Notes: generated by a model from the letters alone, not told the origin. A DNA stretch of 22,032 nt from Phascolarctobacterium_B sp045598345 (GCA_045598345.1 JAZLLX010000140.1:1-22032); one strand, 5' to 3'. Numbered from the stretch's first letter, positions 1 to 6,924 are shown. Numbers and translations are program-made.

Positions 1-21
1 TTCTAACTTACAACTTCTAAC

Positions 22-132
22 TAAAAAGTACCTGCCTAATTGCTCACCCCACCACCGCCAACACGCTCCCATAGGCGGTCCCCCGCCCCTTTAGAGGCGG
101 ACGAGGGTTCGTATTAAGCGGACTTTCCTTGA
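22..132 (-). repeat. Interspersed intergenic repeat (block B plus block C end)
   Basis: No gene is visible in the first 248 bases. Read on the minus strand, about 41-110 matches blocks at 3590-3665 and 10196-10275: a GAACCCTCGTCCGC core, then GGGGCGGGGGAC, then GGTGGTGGGGTGAGCAATTA. Bases 107-132 carry the hairpin-like GTTCGTATTAAGCGGACTT seen again near 8024, 10388 and 10720. Low-complexity phrases (TTCTAACTT, CCTAATCCCTAAT) flank it, as in the other copies. It is non-coding repeat DNA, opposite in orientation to the other two block B copies. Confidence 0.75.
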
Positions 133-185
133 ATCCTGAATCCTAATCCCTAATGCCCTTATGCTCAGTGCAATTGGATTAGTAC

Positions 186-214
186 TTGAAAATAAAAACA
201 ATTCAAGTTATAAT
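186..214 (+). promoter_or_regulatory. Sigma-70-type promoter with overlapping inverted repeat
   Basis: A -35 TTGAAA (186-191) and -10 TATAAT (209-214) are separated by exactly 17 bp, about 35 bp upstream of the start at 249. An inverted repeat ACTTGAA (184-190) / TTCAAGT (202-208) overlaps the -35 and spacer and could be an operator. It probably drives the two secreted-protein genes at 249 and 713. Confidence 0.75.
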
Positions 215-248
215 AATAAAACACATTTACATTTGGAGGTGAAAAGAG

Positions 249-686
249 ATGAAAAAGATTCTTTTGTTTGTTTTTGTGGCGTTGCTGGCCTGCGGTTCCT
301 GCTTTGCGGCGGGCAATGGGAAGTATTTGGAGAAATTGGAAAAATCTGCGGATAAGTTTCTGGCTACTCTCAACAGGGAGAACCCTACGCCTTTTGCAGA
401 GTATTATAAATTGCTGGAGGGTTTTGAAAATCATACGGAAAAGGATTTGCAAAATATGGTTGCCGGCGTCCGCCAGCATTTGGGTGATGCCAAAGAGATT
501 AAATTGGAACACTTCCACCGCTTCCCTGATGGCGTTAGCGAACTGAATTATCTTATCGTTGGCACAACACCCAACCGTGGGGGGCATGTTGATGTGGTTT
601 TCAGCCCCAACGGCAAAATCATTATGTATCAGTTCACTCCCTTGGAATTCGTGCAGCAGGGCGCTGACAAGGGTAAAAAGAAATAA
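249..686 (+). CDS. Small secreted protein of unknown function
   Basis: The 145-residue product begins with a clear Sec signal peptide (MKK, a hydrophobic core, then a likely cut after CFAA near residue 21). There is no usable lipobox, so the mature protein should be soluble in the periplasm or outside. The mature part is Lys/Glu-rich and helical at first, then has a beta-like stretch (about residues 98-130, ELNYLIVG through IIMYQFTP) and ends in a basic GKKK tail. A strong GGAGGTG site sits 7 bp before the ATG, which fixes the start. The next gene begins 26 bp downstream and is also exported, so the two are probably one operon. I do not recognise the family; it is about the size of small periplasmic DUF proteins, but no motif supports a function. 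Confidence 0.8.
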   Translation: MKKILLFVFVALLACGSCFAAGNGKYLEKLEKSADKFLATLNRENPTPFAEYYKLLEGFENHTEKDLQNMVAGVRQHLGDAKEIKLEHFHRFPDGVSELNYLIVGTTPNRGGHVDVVFSPNGKIIMYQFTPLEFVQQGADKGKKK

Positions 687-712
687 TTTGGAGTTTCAGC
701 GAGGTTGAAAAA

Positions 713-1567
713 ATGAAGAAATTTTTAGCATTAGTTTTCACCATATTGCTGGCATTGGCAAGCACTTGTTTGGCAGGGGCAAAACCCATTGTGGTTTTAG
801 GCGCTATGCATGTGGAAGTGGCACAGTTAATGGACAAACTGGAAAAGCCAAAATTTGGCACAACTTTTGGCCACAAATATGCCACCGGCAAAATTGACGG
901 CTATCCTGTGGTGGTGCTGCAGACCCAGATGGGACTGACCAATGCCGCTTCCGCCGCAACTTTGGCGGCAGAGCGGTTCAAGCCCTTGTGTGTGTTGGGC
1001 ATTGGCACTGCAGGCGCCCATGTGGACACTATGAAGATTTATGATATTGTGTTACAGGAAAAAATTTGCAATACCAACTGCTACGATACAGAGCCGAGGG
1101 CGAGAGGGCAGGGGAGCAATGACGAGGACTGGAACTATCATGATTTGGAGATTTTCCAGGACGGGAAATGGATCCGTACCCGTTATGTCCCTGCGGATGC
1201 CAAAATGATAGCATTGGCACAAAAGGTTGCTTATCCCCACGGCAAATTATACGTGGGAATCGGCAACAGCGGTGATGTGTGGAACAGGGAATGTGACTAC
1301 ATTGACTACTTGCACAAGGAAATGGGTACCATCTCCGAAGATATGGAGAGTTACGGTGTTGCCAGCGTATGCCTGAAATATGGGATTCCTTTTTTGGGCG
1401 TGAGGGTAATTTGCAATAATGAATTGGTGGAGCAAACTGCCAACAGTGTGAGAAACGGCGGCATGGATTGGGGCGAAGAAGATTTTTACTTCAAGTCCAG
1501 CAAGTATTGCCAGGATTACGCTTATGATGTGATTAAGAAAATTGTTCAGGAACAAAGGAAAAAATAA
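713..1567 (+). CDS. Secreted MTA/SAH nucleosidase-like protein (PNP/UDP phosphorylase superfamily)
   Basis: This 284-residue protein has an N-terminal signal peptide (cut near STCLA-GAK, residue 22) and then a phosphorylase-superfamily fold like bacterial MTA/SAH nucleosidase (MTAN), which hydrolyses 5'-methylthioadenosine or S-adenosylhomocysteine. Visible landmarks are LGAMHVEV (E35 matching E. coli MTAN E12), the glycine-rich GIGTAGAH (96-103), SGD (187-189) and EDMES (E212 matching the ribose-binding E174). The RVICNN segment places Asn235 where MTAN has the catalytic Asp (D197 in E. coli, RAISD). The 115-165 region is longer than in the cytosolic enzyme. Export is unusual, since MTAN is normally cytoplasmic; plant bark-storage-type relatives show that secreted, non-standard members exist. 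GAGGTT precedes the ATG by 7 bp. The enzyme class is likely, the substrate is unsure, and a non-catalytic or altered-specificity role is possible. Confidence 0.75.
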   Translation: MKKFLALVFTILLALASTCLAGAKPIVVLGAMHVEVAQLMDKLEKPKFGTTFGHKYATGKIDGYPVVVLQTQMGLTNAASAATLAAERFKPLCVLGIGTAGAHVDTMKIYDIVLQEKICNTNCYDTEPRARGQGSNDEDWNYHDLEIFQDGKWIRTRYVPADAKMIALAQKVAYPHGKLYVGIGNSGDVWNRECDYIDYLHKEMGTISEDMESYGVASVCLKYGIPFLGVRVICNNELVEQTANSVRNGGMDWGEEDFYFKSSKYCQDYAYDVIKKIVQEQRKK

Positions 1568-1570
1568 AGT

Positions 1571-1602
1571 AAAAAATTCCCCGCTCAGCGGGGAATTTTT
1601 TT
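1571..1602. terminator. Bidirectional intrinsic terminator
   Basis: AAAAAATTCCCCGC and GCGGGGAATTTTTTT form a perfect GC-rich stem with a TCA loop and A/T runs on both sides. It lies between the convergent nucleosidase-like gene and tatD, overlaps the 3' end of tatD, and can serve both. Confidence 0.9.
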
Positions 1603-2367
1603 GAATAAGGTCAAAGCATTTTCAGTTGTTTGCGCCGCCAGTTCTTCCACGCTGCAGCCCAGCACCAAAGCGGCGTTTTTGGCGGTGTACTCCGTGTAGG
1701 CGGGATTGTTCCGCTTGCCCCTGAAAGGAATGGGGCTCAAATAGGGGGAGTCGGTTTCAAAAAGCATCAGTTCCCGCGGCACCCAACTTAGCACCTCCCG
1801 TGTTTTTTGGGAATTTTTATAAGTGCTGGTGCCGCCAAAGCCGAAGTAGAATCCCCGTCTGGCAAGTTCCTTCGCCATTTCCAAACTGCCGCTGAAACAA
1901 TGGAACACGCCCCTTACGCCGGTGATTTCCTTTTGAAAAATCTCCAAGGTGTCCCCATGGGCTTCCCTGTCGTGGAAGATAAAGGGCAAGTCCAGTTGTT
2001 TGCACAAGTCCAAATGCCGCAGAAGAATGGCTTTCTGCACGGCGGGGGGCTCGTTTTCCAGCCAATAATAGTCAAGGCCGATTTCCCCGATTGCCACAAC
2101 TTTGGGGTGTTTCGCCCAGTTGGCAATTTTCTCCTCATAGTCCTTGGGGATGTTTTTCAATTCTTCCGGGTGCCAGCCCACGGCGGCAAAGATAAAGGAA
2201 TATTTTTCTGCCAAAGAAATGGCAAACCTGCTGCTTTCTTCGTCAACTCCGGGATTGATGACACCGTCAAGGGTTTGCTCCAGTTCCGCACAGAGGGCAC
2301 CCCTGTCCTTATCAAACTGGCTGTCGTCAAGGTGGGCGTGGGTGTCCCACAAACCTGTTTTACTCAT
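1585..2367 (-). CDS. tatD: TatD family metal-dependent hydrolase/DNase
   Basis: The 260-residue product is full length for TatD, a TIM-barrel amidohydrolase-like nuclease linked to DNA quality control and 3'-5' exonuclease activity. The metal ligands are all visible: HAH (H10, H12), GEIGLDYY (E95), FHDREA (H132), HCFSGS (H156) and ETDSPYL (D206). The start is the ATG at 2365-2367. No good Shine-Dalgarno precedes it: a TATAAT on the minus strand (2376-2381) ends only 8 bp before the start codon, so the transcript may be leaderless or nearly so. It is convergent with the nucleosidase-like gene and divergent from the ABC binding protein. TatD is often near metG and rsmI, but neither is here. Family assignment is firm; the physiological substrate is not known from sequence. 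Confidence 0.93.
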   Translation of the reverse strand: MSKTGLWDTHAHLDDSQFDKDRGALCAELEQTLDGVINPGVDEESSRFAISLAEKYSFIFAAVGWHPEELKNIPKDYEEKIANWAKHPKVVAIGEIGLDYYWLENEPPAVQKAILLRHLDLCKQLDLPFIFHDREAHGDTLEIFQKEITGVRGVFHCFSGSLEMAKELARRGFYFGFGGTSTYKNSQKTREVLSWVPRELMLFETDSPYLSPIPFRGKRNNPAYTEYTAKNAALVLGCSVEELAAQTTENALTLFKKIPR

Positions 2368-2375
2368 AATAACCT

Positions 2376-2384
2376 ATTATATCA
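2376..2384 (-). promoter_or_regulatory. Extended -10 promoter of tatD
   Basis: The minus strand reads TGATATAAT, an extended -10 (TGn-TATAAT), with only a weak -35 (TTAGAA) about 18 bp upstream. Transcription would begin within a few bases of the tatD ATG. The same TGATAYAAT core occurs before the genes at 11391 (minus) and 8196 (plus). Confidence 0.55.
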
Positions 2385-2456
2385 CAAAAGCGTTTGGATT
2401 TCTAATGTAAATTTGTTACAATGTGAAGGCAAAAACAAAGTTTTTGAAATAAATGC

Positions 2457-2485
2457 TTGCAAGATTGGTCTGACATGACTATAAT
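2457..2485 (+). promoter_or_regulatory. Promoter of the TrpX-like binding-protein gene
   Basis: TTGCAA (2457-2462) and TATAAT (2480-2485) are spaced by 17 bp, and transcription should begin near 2492. No T-box or other long leader lies before the gene, whose ATG is at 2541. Confidence 0.8.
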
Positions 2486-2494
2486 GGGCGACAT

Positions 2495-2510
2495 GTTCAC
2501 ACGTGTGAAC
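2495..2510. promoter_or_regulatory. Perfect 16-bp palindromic operator candidate
   Basis: GTTCACACGTGTGAAC is a perfect palindrome at roughly +3 to +18 of the predicted transcript. That is a classic place for a dimeric repressor to block transcription. The regulator is unknown, and no regulator gene is adjacent. Confidence 0.6.
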
Positions 2511-2540
2511 GATTTGTAGAATGGAAGGAAGGTAAAGAAA

Positions 2541-3524
2541 ATGAAAAATGTATTGAAGAGATTTACCCGTTTAGGGTTGGCCCTCACCCTGACCGCCGGT
2601 ATGGCGATGGCGGCACAGGTGGAGGCGGCAAAAACTTTCAATGTGGGTGTTTGCCAGTTGGTTGAACACGGGGCATTGGATGCGGCCAACAGGGGCTTTG
2701 TGGACGGCTTGGCAAAAGCGGGGTTCAAGGAGGGTGTAAATCTCAAAATTGACCAGCAGAATGCGCAAGCGGACCAGTCCAATTTGGCTAACATTGCGCA
2801 TCGTTTTATTTCTAACAGGGTGGATTTGATTTGTGCCATTGCCACCCCGGCGGCACAGACCATTGCCAATGCCACGGATGAGATTCCCATCGTGGGCACC
2901 GCCATTACGGATTACGTGGTGGCGAAATTGGCAAAGACCAACGAAAATCCCGGCGCCAATGTAACCGGCACTACGGATATGAACCCTGTGGAAGAGCAGT
3001 TGAAAATGTTGGTGAAATTTGTTCCCAACATGAAGACCGTAGGCACTATCTACAGCAGCAGTGAAGTGAACAGCCAGTTGCAGGTGGATATTTTGAAAAA
3101 GGCGGCGGCGAAACTCGGCTTGCAGGTGAAGGAAGCCACAGTCAGCACTGTGAATGATATCCAGCAGGCGGCCCGCAGTTTGGTGGGCAAGGTGGAAGGC
3201 ATTTATGTTCCCACGGATAATGTGCTGGCAAGCGCTGTTCCCACATTGCTCAGTATTACTGATGAGGAAAAGATTCCCGTTGTCGGCGGCGAAGGCAGTT
3301 TTGTAGAGGCAGGATGCCTGGGCAGTTTGGGTATTGATTACTACACTTTGGGCGTACAGACCGGTATGATGGCTGCGGATATTTTGAACGGCAAGGCAAA
3401 ACCCGCCACCATGGCAATTCAAGGGCAGAAGGAATGTGCCGCTGTTGTGAATGCAAAGGCATTGAAAATCCTCGGCTTGAAATTACCCAAGGAATTCAAG
3501 AACGCCAAGATTGTAGGACAATAA
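2541..3524 (+). CDS. TrpX-like ABC transporter substrate-binding protein
   Basis: The 327-residue protein belongs to the ABC_sub_bind (TrpX-type) family of periplasmic binding proteins. It has a signal peptide of about 25-30 residues (cut near AMAA or VEAAK) with no lipobox cysteine, so it is probably a free periplasmic protein. Family features include FNVGVCQLVEHGALD at the mature N-terminus, an IATPAAQ segment, GTTDMNPVEEQLKM, a YVPTDN hinge-type motif and the C-terminal LGLKLP tail. The partner permease and ATPase of the same family follow at 4012 and 4892, but 487 bp of repeat DNA lies between. GGAAGGAAGG precedes the ATG. In related Firmicutes this family imports tryptophan or related amino acids, often under a Trp T-box. 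Here there is no T-box, only a palindrome near +1, so the ligand should be treated as unproven. Confidence 0.88.
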   Translation: MKNVLKRFTRLGLALTLTAGMAMAAQVEAAKTFNVGVCQLVEHGALDAANRGFVDGLAKAGFKEGVNLKIDQQNAQADQSNLANIAHRFISNRVDLICAIATPAAQTIANATDEIPIVGTAITDYVVAKLAKTNENPGANVTGTTDMNPVEEQLKMLVKFVPNMKTVGTIYSSSEVNSQLQVDILKKAAAKLGLQVKEATVSTVNDIQQAARSLVGKVEGIYVPTDNVLASAVPTLLSITDEEKIPVVGGEGSFVEAGCLGSLGIDYYTLGVQTGMMAADILNGKAKPATMAIQGQKECAAVVNAKALKILGLKLPKEFKNAKIVGQ

Positions 3525-4000
3525 CGGTTATAGGGGTTAGGAGTTAGAGGTTAGGGATTAGGGATTTAGGTTTCAAGTGTGCGGGGTTTTGCGAACCCTC
3601 GTCCGCACATGGAGGGGCGGGGGACTGACGCAGTTTTTAAGGTCGGTGGTGGGGTGAGCAATTACGCTGTCGCTAATGAAAAGATAAAAACTTAAAGCTT
3701 AAAGTTGTGGTAAGATGTTCTTGGGATTATAGCAGGGAAGTTGGGGGTTGAGTTACCTCCCTCCTTTGAGGGAGGGGGACCGTCGGTAGTTTTTCGGTGG
3801 ACGGTGGAGGGAGCGATTAGCAGTGACAAAGTTTTCGGCGTAATCCGCACCCCCAGTCGCCTTTCTGTGTTCCTTTAGGCGACAGCCCCCGCAAGGGCGG
3901 GGGCTTCCTATAATCGGGAATTTTCGCAGAGCGAAAATTGACCACAGTTTATAACTTCTAACTTATAACTTGTAACTCCCAAATATTGTTGTAGGATGGA
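3525..4000. repeat. Composite repeat block inside an ABC transporter locus
   Basis: This 487-bp gap has no credible gene. It holds, in order: phrase repeats of the TTAGGGATTAGGG type (3536-3570); a block B copy (3578-3700) closely matching 10184-10310; an element end with ATGTTC-TTGGGATTA (3705-3738) matching the ends at 10143 and 10471; a CCTCCCT/AGGGAGG hairpin (about 3759-3781); a block (3823-3905) shared with 10584-10664; a perfect AATTTTCGC/GCGAAAATT hairpin (3919-3939); and TTATAACTT-type phrases (3950-3976). The region separates the binding-protein gene from its permease. Confidence 0.8.
3884..3905. repeat. Strong GC hairpin within repeat block
   Basis: AGCCCCCGC and GCGGGGGCT form a perfect 9-bp stem with an AAGG loop. 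The same hairpin occurs at 10643-10664 with loop AAAG, within a shared block of roughly 80 bp. The loop varies while the stem is kept. It could slow or end transcription, but it lacks a T tract, so it is better called a repeat hairpin than a terminator. Confidence 0.75.
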
Positions 4001-4011
4001 TTGAGGTTAAT

Positions 4012-4890
4012 ATGATTAGTTTGTTGTTGCCCACAGTAGCCCAAGGTCTGCTGTGGGCAGTTATGGCATTAGGGTTATATATTACATTCAGAGTGTTGGA
4101 CATTGCTGATTTGAGCGTGGAAGGTTCCTTCCCTTTGGGCGGTGCGGTGGCGGCTTTGCTTTTGACCAAGGGCTGCAATCCTTTGACCGCTTTGGCAGTG
4201 GCGGCATTCGCAGGGATGCTGGCCGGTGTTGTCACCGGCTTTTTGCATACCAAAATGAAAATACCTGCACTTTTGGCAGGCATTTTAACTATGATTGCAC
4301 TGTACTCCGTGAACTTGCGGATTATGGGGAAAGCCAATTTGTCCCTTTTGGGTACGGAGCACACTTTCAGCATTATGAAACGGGTGCTGGAGATGAAGGC
4401 GGGCCCCACCACTTTCATTGTGGGCTTGACGGCTTGTATTATTGTGGCTTGTGCCATGTATTGGTTTTTCGGTACGGAGATTGGCACTGCCATCCGGGCA
4501 ACGGGATTTAACCAACAAATGATTAGGGCACAGGGCGTAAATACCAATATTACCATTGTTATGGGTTTGGCAATTTCCAATGCTTTGGTGGCGGTCAGCG
4601 GGGCGTTGGTTGCCCAGTCCAACGGTTTTGCGGATGTGGGCATGGGCGTTGGCATTATCGTTATCGGCCTGGCATCCGTAATTATCGGGGAGGTGCTGTT
4701 CGGCACCCGTTCTTTCAAGAATTGTTTGATCAGCGTGGTGCTTGGCTCCATTGTCTATCGTATTGTGGTGGCAACGGTGCTGGCTATGGGTATGCCGCCC
4801 AATGACTTGAAACTCTTTACCAGCGTGCTGGTGGCGATTGCGCTGGCCATGCCCTTGATTAAGAACAAACTGGGAAAGGCGGTGCGTTGA
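4012..4890 (+). CDS. ABC transporter permease, TrpY-like (BPD_transp_2 family)
   Basis: The 292-residue protein is almost entirely hydrophobic, with about eight or nine membrane helices, and is the size of permeases that pair with TrpX-type binding proteins. It begins MISLLLPTVAQGLLWAVMALGLYITFRVLDIADLSVEG, and this ADLSVEGSF/LGG region is characteristic of the family. A central ATGFNQQMIRAQGVNT segment is the likely cytoplasmic coupling loop that contacts the ATPase. TGAGGTT 3 bp before the ATG is a close but plausible ribosome site. The ATPase gene begins 1 bp after the stop, so the two are translationally linked. It should form a homodimeric channel for the solute bound by the protein at 2541. 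Whether transcription from 2492 reads through the 487-bp repeat gap is not clear. Confidence 0.88.
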   Translation: MISLLLPTVAQGLLWAVMALGLYITFRVLDIADLSVEGSFPLGGAVAALLLTKGCNPLTALAVAAFAGMLAGVVTGFLHTKMKIPALLAGILTMIALYSVNLRIMGKANLSLLGTEHTFSIMKRVLEMKAGPTTFIVGLTACIIVACAMYWFFGTEIGTAIRATGFNQQMIRAQGVNTNITIVMGLAISNALVAVSGALVAQSNGFADVGMGVGIIVIGLASVIIGEVLFGTRSFKNCLISVVLGSIVYRIVVATVLAMGMPPNDLKLFTSVLVAIALAMPLIKNKLGKAVR

Positions 4891-4891
4891 G

Positions 4892-5686
4892 ATGTTAAAG
4901 ATAGAAAACATTTCCAAAACATTCTTCCCCGGCACCATCAATGAAAAGGTGGCCTTGCACAATTTGAGTTTGCACCTTCTGCCCGGTGACTTTGTGACCG
5001 TCATCGGCGGCAACGGGGCGGGAAAATCCACTTTGCTGAATTCCGTGGCGGGTGTGTTCCCCGTTGATTCCGGGCGTATTTTAATCAATAATGTGGATGT
5101 GACGAAACTGGCGGAACATAAGCGTGCCAAGTACATTGGCAGGGTGTTCCAAGACCCTATGCTGGGTACGGCGGCAGGCATGATGATTGAGGAAAATCTT
5201 GCCCTGGCCTTGCGGCGTGGGGAAAAGCCGGGCTTGAAGTTTATGTTGGGTGGTGAACAACAAAAACAATTTCGCGAAATGTTGGCAGAACTGGATTTGG
5301 GTTTGGAAGACCGGCTGTCGGCGAAAGTCGGCCTGTTGAGCGGCGGCCAGCGCCAGGCGTTGACCTTGTTGATGGCAACGATGAAGAAGCCGGAACTGCT
5401 TTTGCTGGACGAACACACGGCGGCCCTTGACCCGAAAACGGCGGAGAAGGTTTTGAACCTGACACATAAAATTGTCAGCCGTGACAACCTCACAACCCTG
5501 ATGATTACTCACAATATGCGGGATGCCCTGCGGTTTGGCAACCGTTTGATAATGATGAATAACGGACAAATAGTGGTTGACGTGAAGGGGGAAGAAAAAG
5601 CCCGTTTGCAAATTAAGGATTTGCTGGAACTCTTTGAAAAGGCCGCCGGCAGTGAGTTTGCCAGCGACAGCGTGCTATTAGGTTAG
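4892..5686 (+). CDS. ABC transporter ATP-binding protein, TrpZ-like
   Basis: The 264-residue nucleotide-binding subunit has every ABC motif in order: Walker A GGNGAGKST (39-47), Q-loop Q87 (VFQDPM), signature LSGGQRQ (149-155), Walker B LLLLDE (169-174) and the switch His in MITHN (H207). It powers the permease encoded immediately upstream. The start is 2 bp beyond that stop with only a weak ribosome site, as expected for coupled translation. A hairpin with a T-rich tail follows at about 5727-5770. Family and role in the importer are firm; substrate rests on the TrpX-like partner. Confidence 0.92.
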   Translation: MLKIENISKTFFPGTINEKVALHNLSLHLLPGDFVTVIGGNGAGKSTLLNSVAGVFPVDSGRILINNVDVTKLAEHKRAKYIGRVFQDPMLGTAAGMMIEENLALALRRGEKPGLKFMLGGEQQKQFREMLAELDLGLEDRLSAKVGLLSGGQRQALTLLMATMKKPELLLLDEHTAALDPKTAEKVLNLTHKIVSRDNLTTLMITHNMRDALRFGNRLIMMNNGQIVVDVKGEEKARLQIKDLLELFEKAAGSEFASDSVLLG

Positions 5687-5726
5687 AAAAAGTTGTCTGA
5701 CAAAACAGAATAAAATCATCAAAAAG

Positions 5727-5770
5727 TTGCTCCAAAGATGCCAGAAAAGTGTTTTTGGAGCAATTATTTT
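5727..5770 (+). terminator. Likely terminator after the ABC transporter genes
   Basis: TTGCTCCAAA (5727-5736) pairs perfectly with TTTGGAGCAA (5754-5763), enclosing 17 bases, and a T-rich ATTATTTT tail follows. The loop is longer than usual, so efficiency is uncertain. Confidence 0.65.
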
Positions 5771-5864
5771 GCAATCACTTTTGATAATTTTAGAATATTG
5801 CGAATAACAACTGCAAAAATTGTGCAATTTTGCAAAAATTAGTGAAAAAATTTGAAAATTTTTA

Positions 5865-5893
5865 TTGCAAAGTGTTTTTGCATGGGCTACAAT
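5865..5893 (+). promoter_or_regulatory. Promoter of the YbjN-like gene pair
   Basis: TTGCAA (5865-5870) and TACAAT (5888-5893) are 17 bp apart. The transcript would have a leader of about 70 bases containing a small TCGGG/CCCGA hairpin (5927-5941). The rest of the 5687-5968 gap is very AT-rich and holds only the upstream terminator. Confidence 0.75.
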
Positions 5894-5968
5894 ATAGTCA
5901 AAAGGTTGAGACAGACCACAGCAATCGGGCAAGACCCGAAAATTAGTGTAAAGAAAAGGAGAAAAATC

Positions 5969-6433
5969 ATGGCTGACAAAAAGATTGATGAAAAAGTAAG
6001 TGCAAAGGCGACTAAATTGAAAGAGTTCTTTGCCGCAAACAAAATGGAAATGTTCCAAGACCAGAATGTGAACGATGAAGCCCAGACCACTATCTTCCGT
6101 TCCAAAATGGCTGTAAAGGGCCAACTGTTGCCCTTCGCAATTCTCTTGGACCAAAGCGTTTATGCATTAGTGCAAGTTCAACTGGCTTCCGCTGTAGCAG
6201 TTGGTGATGCTTTTGAAAAAGTATCCGCTTATTTGAACCAATGCAACAACCGTGTACGTATGTTCAAGTTCACCATCTCCGCTGCAGGCGATGTTATGCT
6301 GAACGTTCCCATGACCTTCAGGGATGACGACTTCAACCCCGCATTGATGAATGCGATTCTCGTTGAAATCATTAAATTCCTGGAAGTTGAATACGCTGGC
6401 TTCATGGCTCAAGTTTGGACCAGTGCAAGATAA
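5969..6433 (+). CDS. YbjN-like (T3SS-chaperone-like fold) protein, copy 1
   Basis: The 154-residue cytosolic protein resembles the YbjN domain family: an N-terminal helix (about residues 9-27), a beta-rich middle (TTIFRSKMAV to VQVQLASAV) and a C-terminal helix (VEIIKFLE). I chose ATG 5969 because AAAAGGAG lies 6 bp before it; an upstream in-frame ATG at 5852 has no ribosome site and precedes the promoter. The neighbour at 6466 is a clear paralogue: KLKEFFAANKMEMFQDQNV matches KLDKYFKENKLDMFALQNV, and both share ILLD-SVY, VQVQL, NRVRMFK/NGLRMFK and EI-KFLE. The two are 32 bp apart and co-transcribed. YbjN proteins are poorly understood; small stress-linked or chaperone-like roles have been proposed. 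Function here is unknown. Confidence 0.7.
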   Translation: MADKKIDEKVSAKATKLKEFFAANKMEMFQDQNVNDEAQTTIFRSKMAVKGQLLPFAILLDQSVYALVQVQLASAVAVGDAFEKVSAYLNQCNNRVRMFKFTISAAGDVMLNVPMTFRDDDFNPALMNAILVEIIKFLEVEYAGFMAQVWTSAR

Positions 6434-6465
6434 TCAGATAATTGTAGAATTTTAGGAGGTATATT

Positions 6466-6915
6466 ATGGCTGATGTAAAATTGAGTGCAAAGGTAGAAAA
6501 ATTAGACAAATATTTCAAAGAGAACAAATTGGATATGTTCGCTTTGCAAAATGTTGAAGATGCTATGAACACCGGCATTTTCCGTGTGAACATGGAATTG
6601 AAGAGCGGCGAAAAACTTCCCGCAGCAATTCTGTTGGATGGCAGCGTTTATTCCCTGATTCAAGTTCAATTGGGTATGGCTGCAGTTAAGGGTTATGCAA
6701 AGGTTGCCAAGATTGTCAACAATCTGAACAACGGCCTCAGGATGTTCAAAGTTACCGTTACCGACAATGGTGACGTATTGTTGAACGCTCCCCTGATTTT
6801 CGCTGAAGACAAATTTGAACCGGTTATGGTTCATGCTATCGTGATTGAAATCTTGAAATTCTTGGAGACCAATCACAAGGTTATTATGGACGCATTGAAA
6901 GCGGCTGACAAATAA
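6466..6915 (+). CDS. YbjN-like protein, copy 2
   Basis: The 149-residue paralogue of the protein at 5969 has the same helix-sheet-helix plan (VEKLDKYFKENKLDMF; AAILLDGSVYSLIQVQLG; FEPVMVHAIVIEILKFLE). A strong AGGAGG site (6454-6459) lies 6 bp before ATG 6466, better than that of copy 1, so this copy may be translated more. A tight terminator follows directly, so the pair forms a two-gene operon. Tandem divergence suggests they work as a heteromer or have split roles, but that is inference. No catalytic residues are apparent. Confidence 0.7.
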   Translation: MADVKLSAKVEKLDKYFKENKLDMFALQNVEDAMNTGIFRVNMELKSGEKLPAAILLDGSVYSLIQVQLGMAAVKGYAKVAKIVNNLNNGLRMFKVTVTDNGDVLLNAPLIFAEDKFEPVMVHAIVIEILKFLETNHKVIMDALKAADK

Positions 6916-6924
6916 TTCAAGCAT

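Noticed and set aside
2400..2540. T-box leader before the TrpX-like gene
   Set aside because: The leader is only about 50 nt and lacks the GGGTGGNACC box; only a palindrome is present.
2571..3422. Long minus-strand open frame inside the TrpX-like gene
   Set aside because: It is antisense to a well-supported gene, has no ribosome site, and its His/Gly/Cys-rich product is typical of a shadow frame.
3884..3905. Terminator for the TrpX-like gene
   Set aside because: The stem is strong but no T tract follows, and the same hairpin at 10643 is far from any gene end, so it is treated as a repeat.
4285..5493. Long minus-strand open frame of 402 residues
   Set aside because: It lies opposite the permease and ATPase genes, which carry clear family motifs and ribosome sites. 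Its product is Pro/Ser/His-rich without any recognisable domain.
5852..5968. Upstream start for the first YbjN-like protein
   Set aside because: The ATG at 5852 precedes the predicted promoter and lacks a ribosome site; the ATG at 5969 has AAAAGGAG and matches the paralogue's start.
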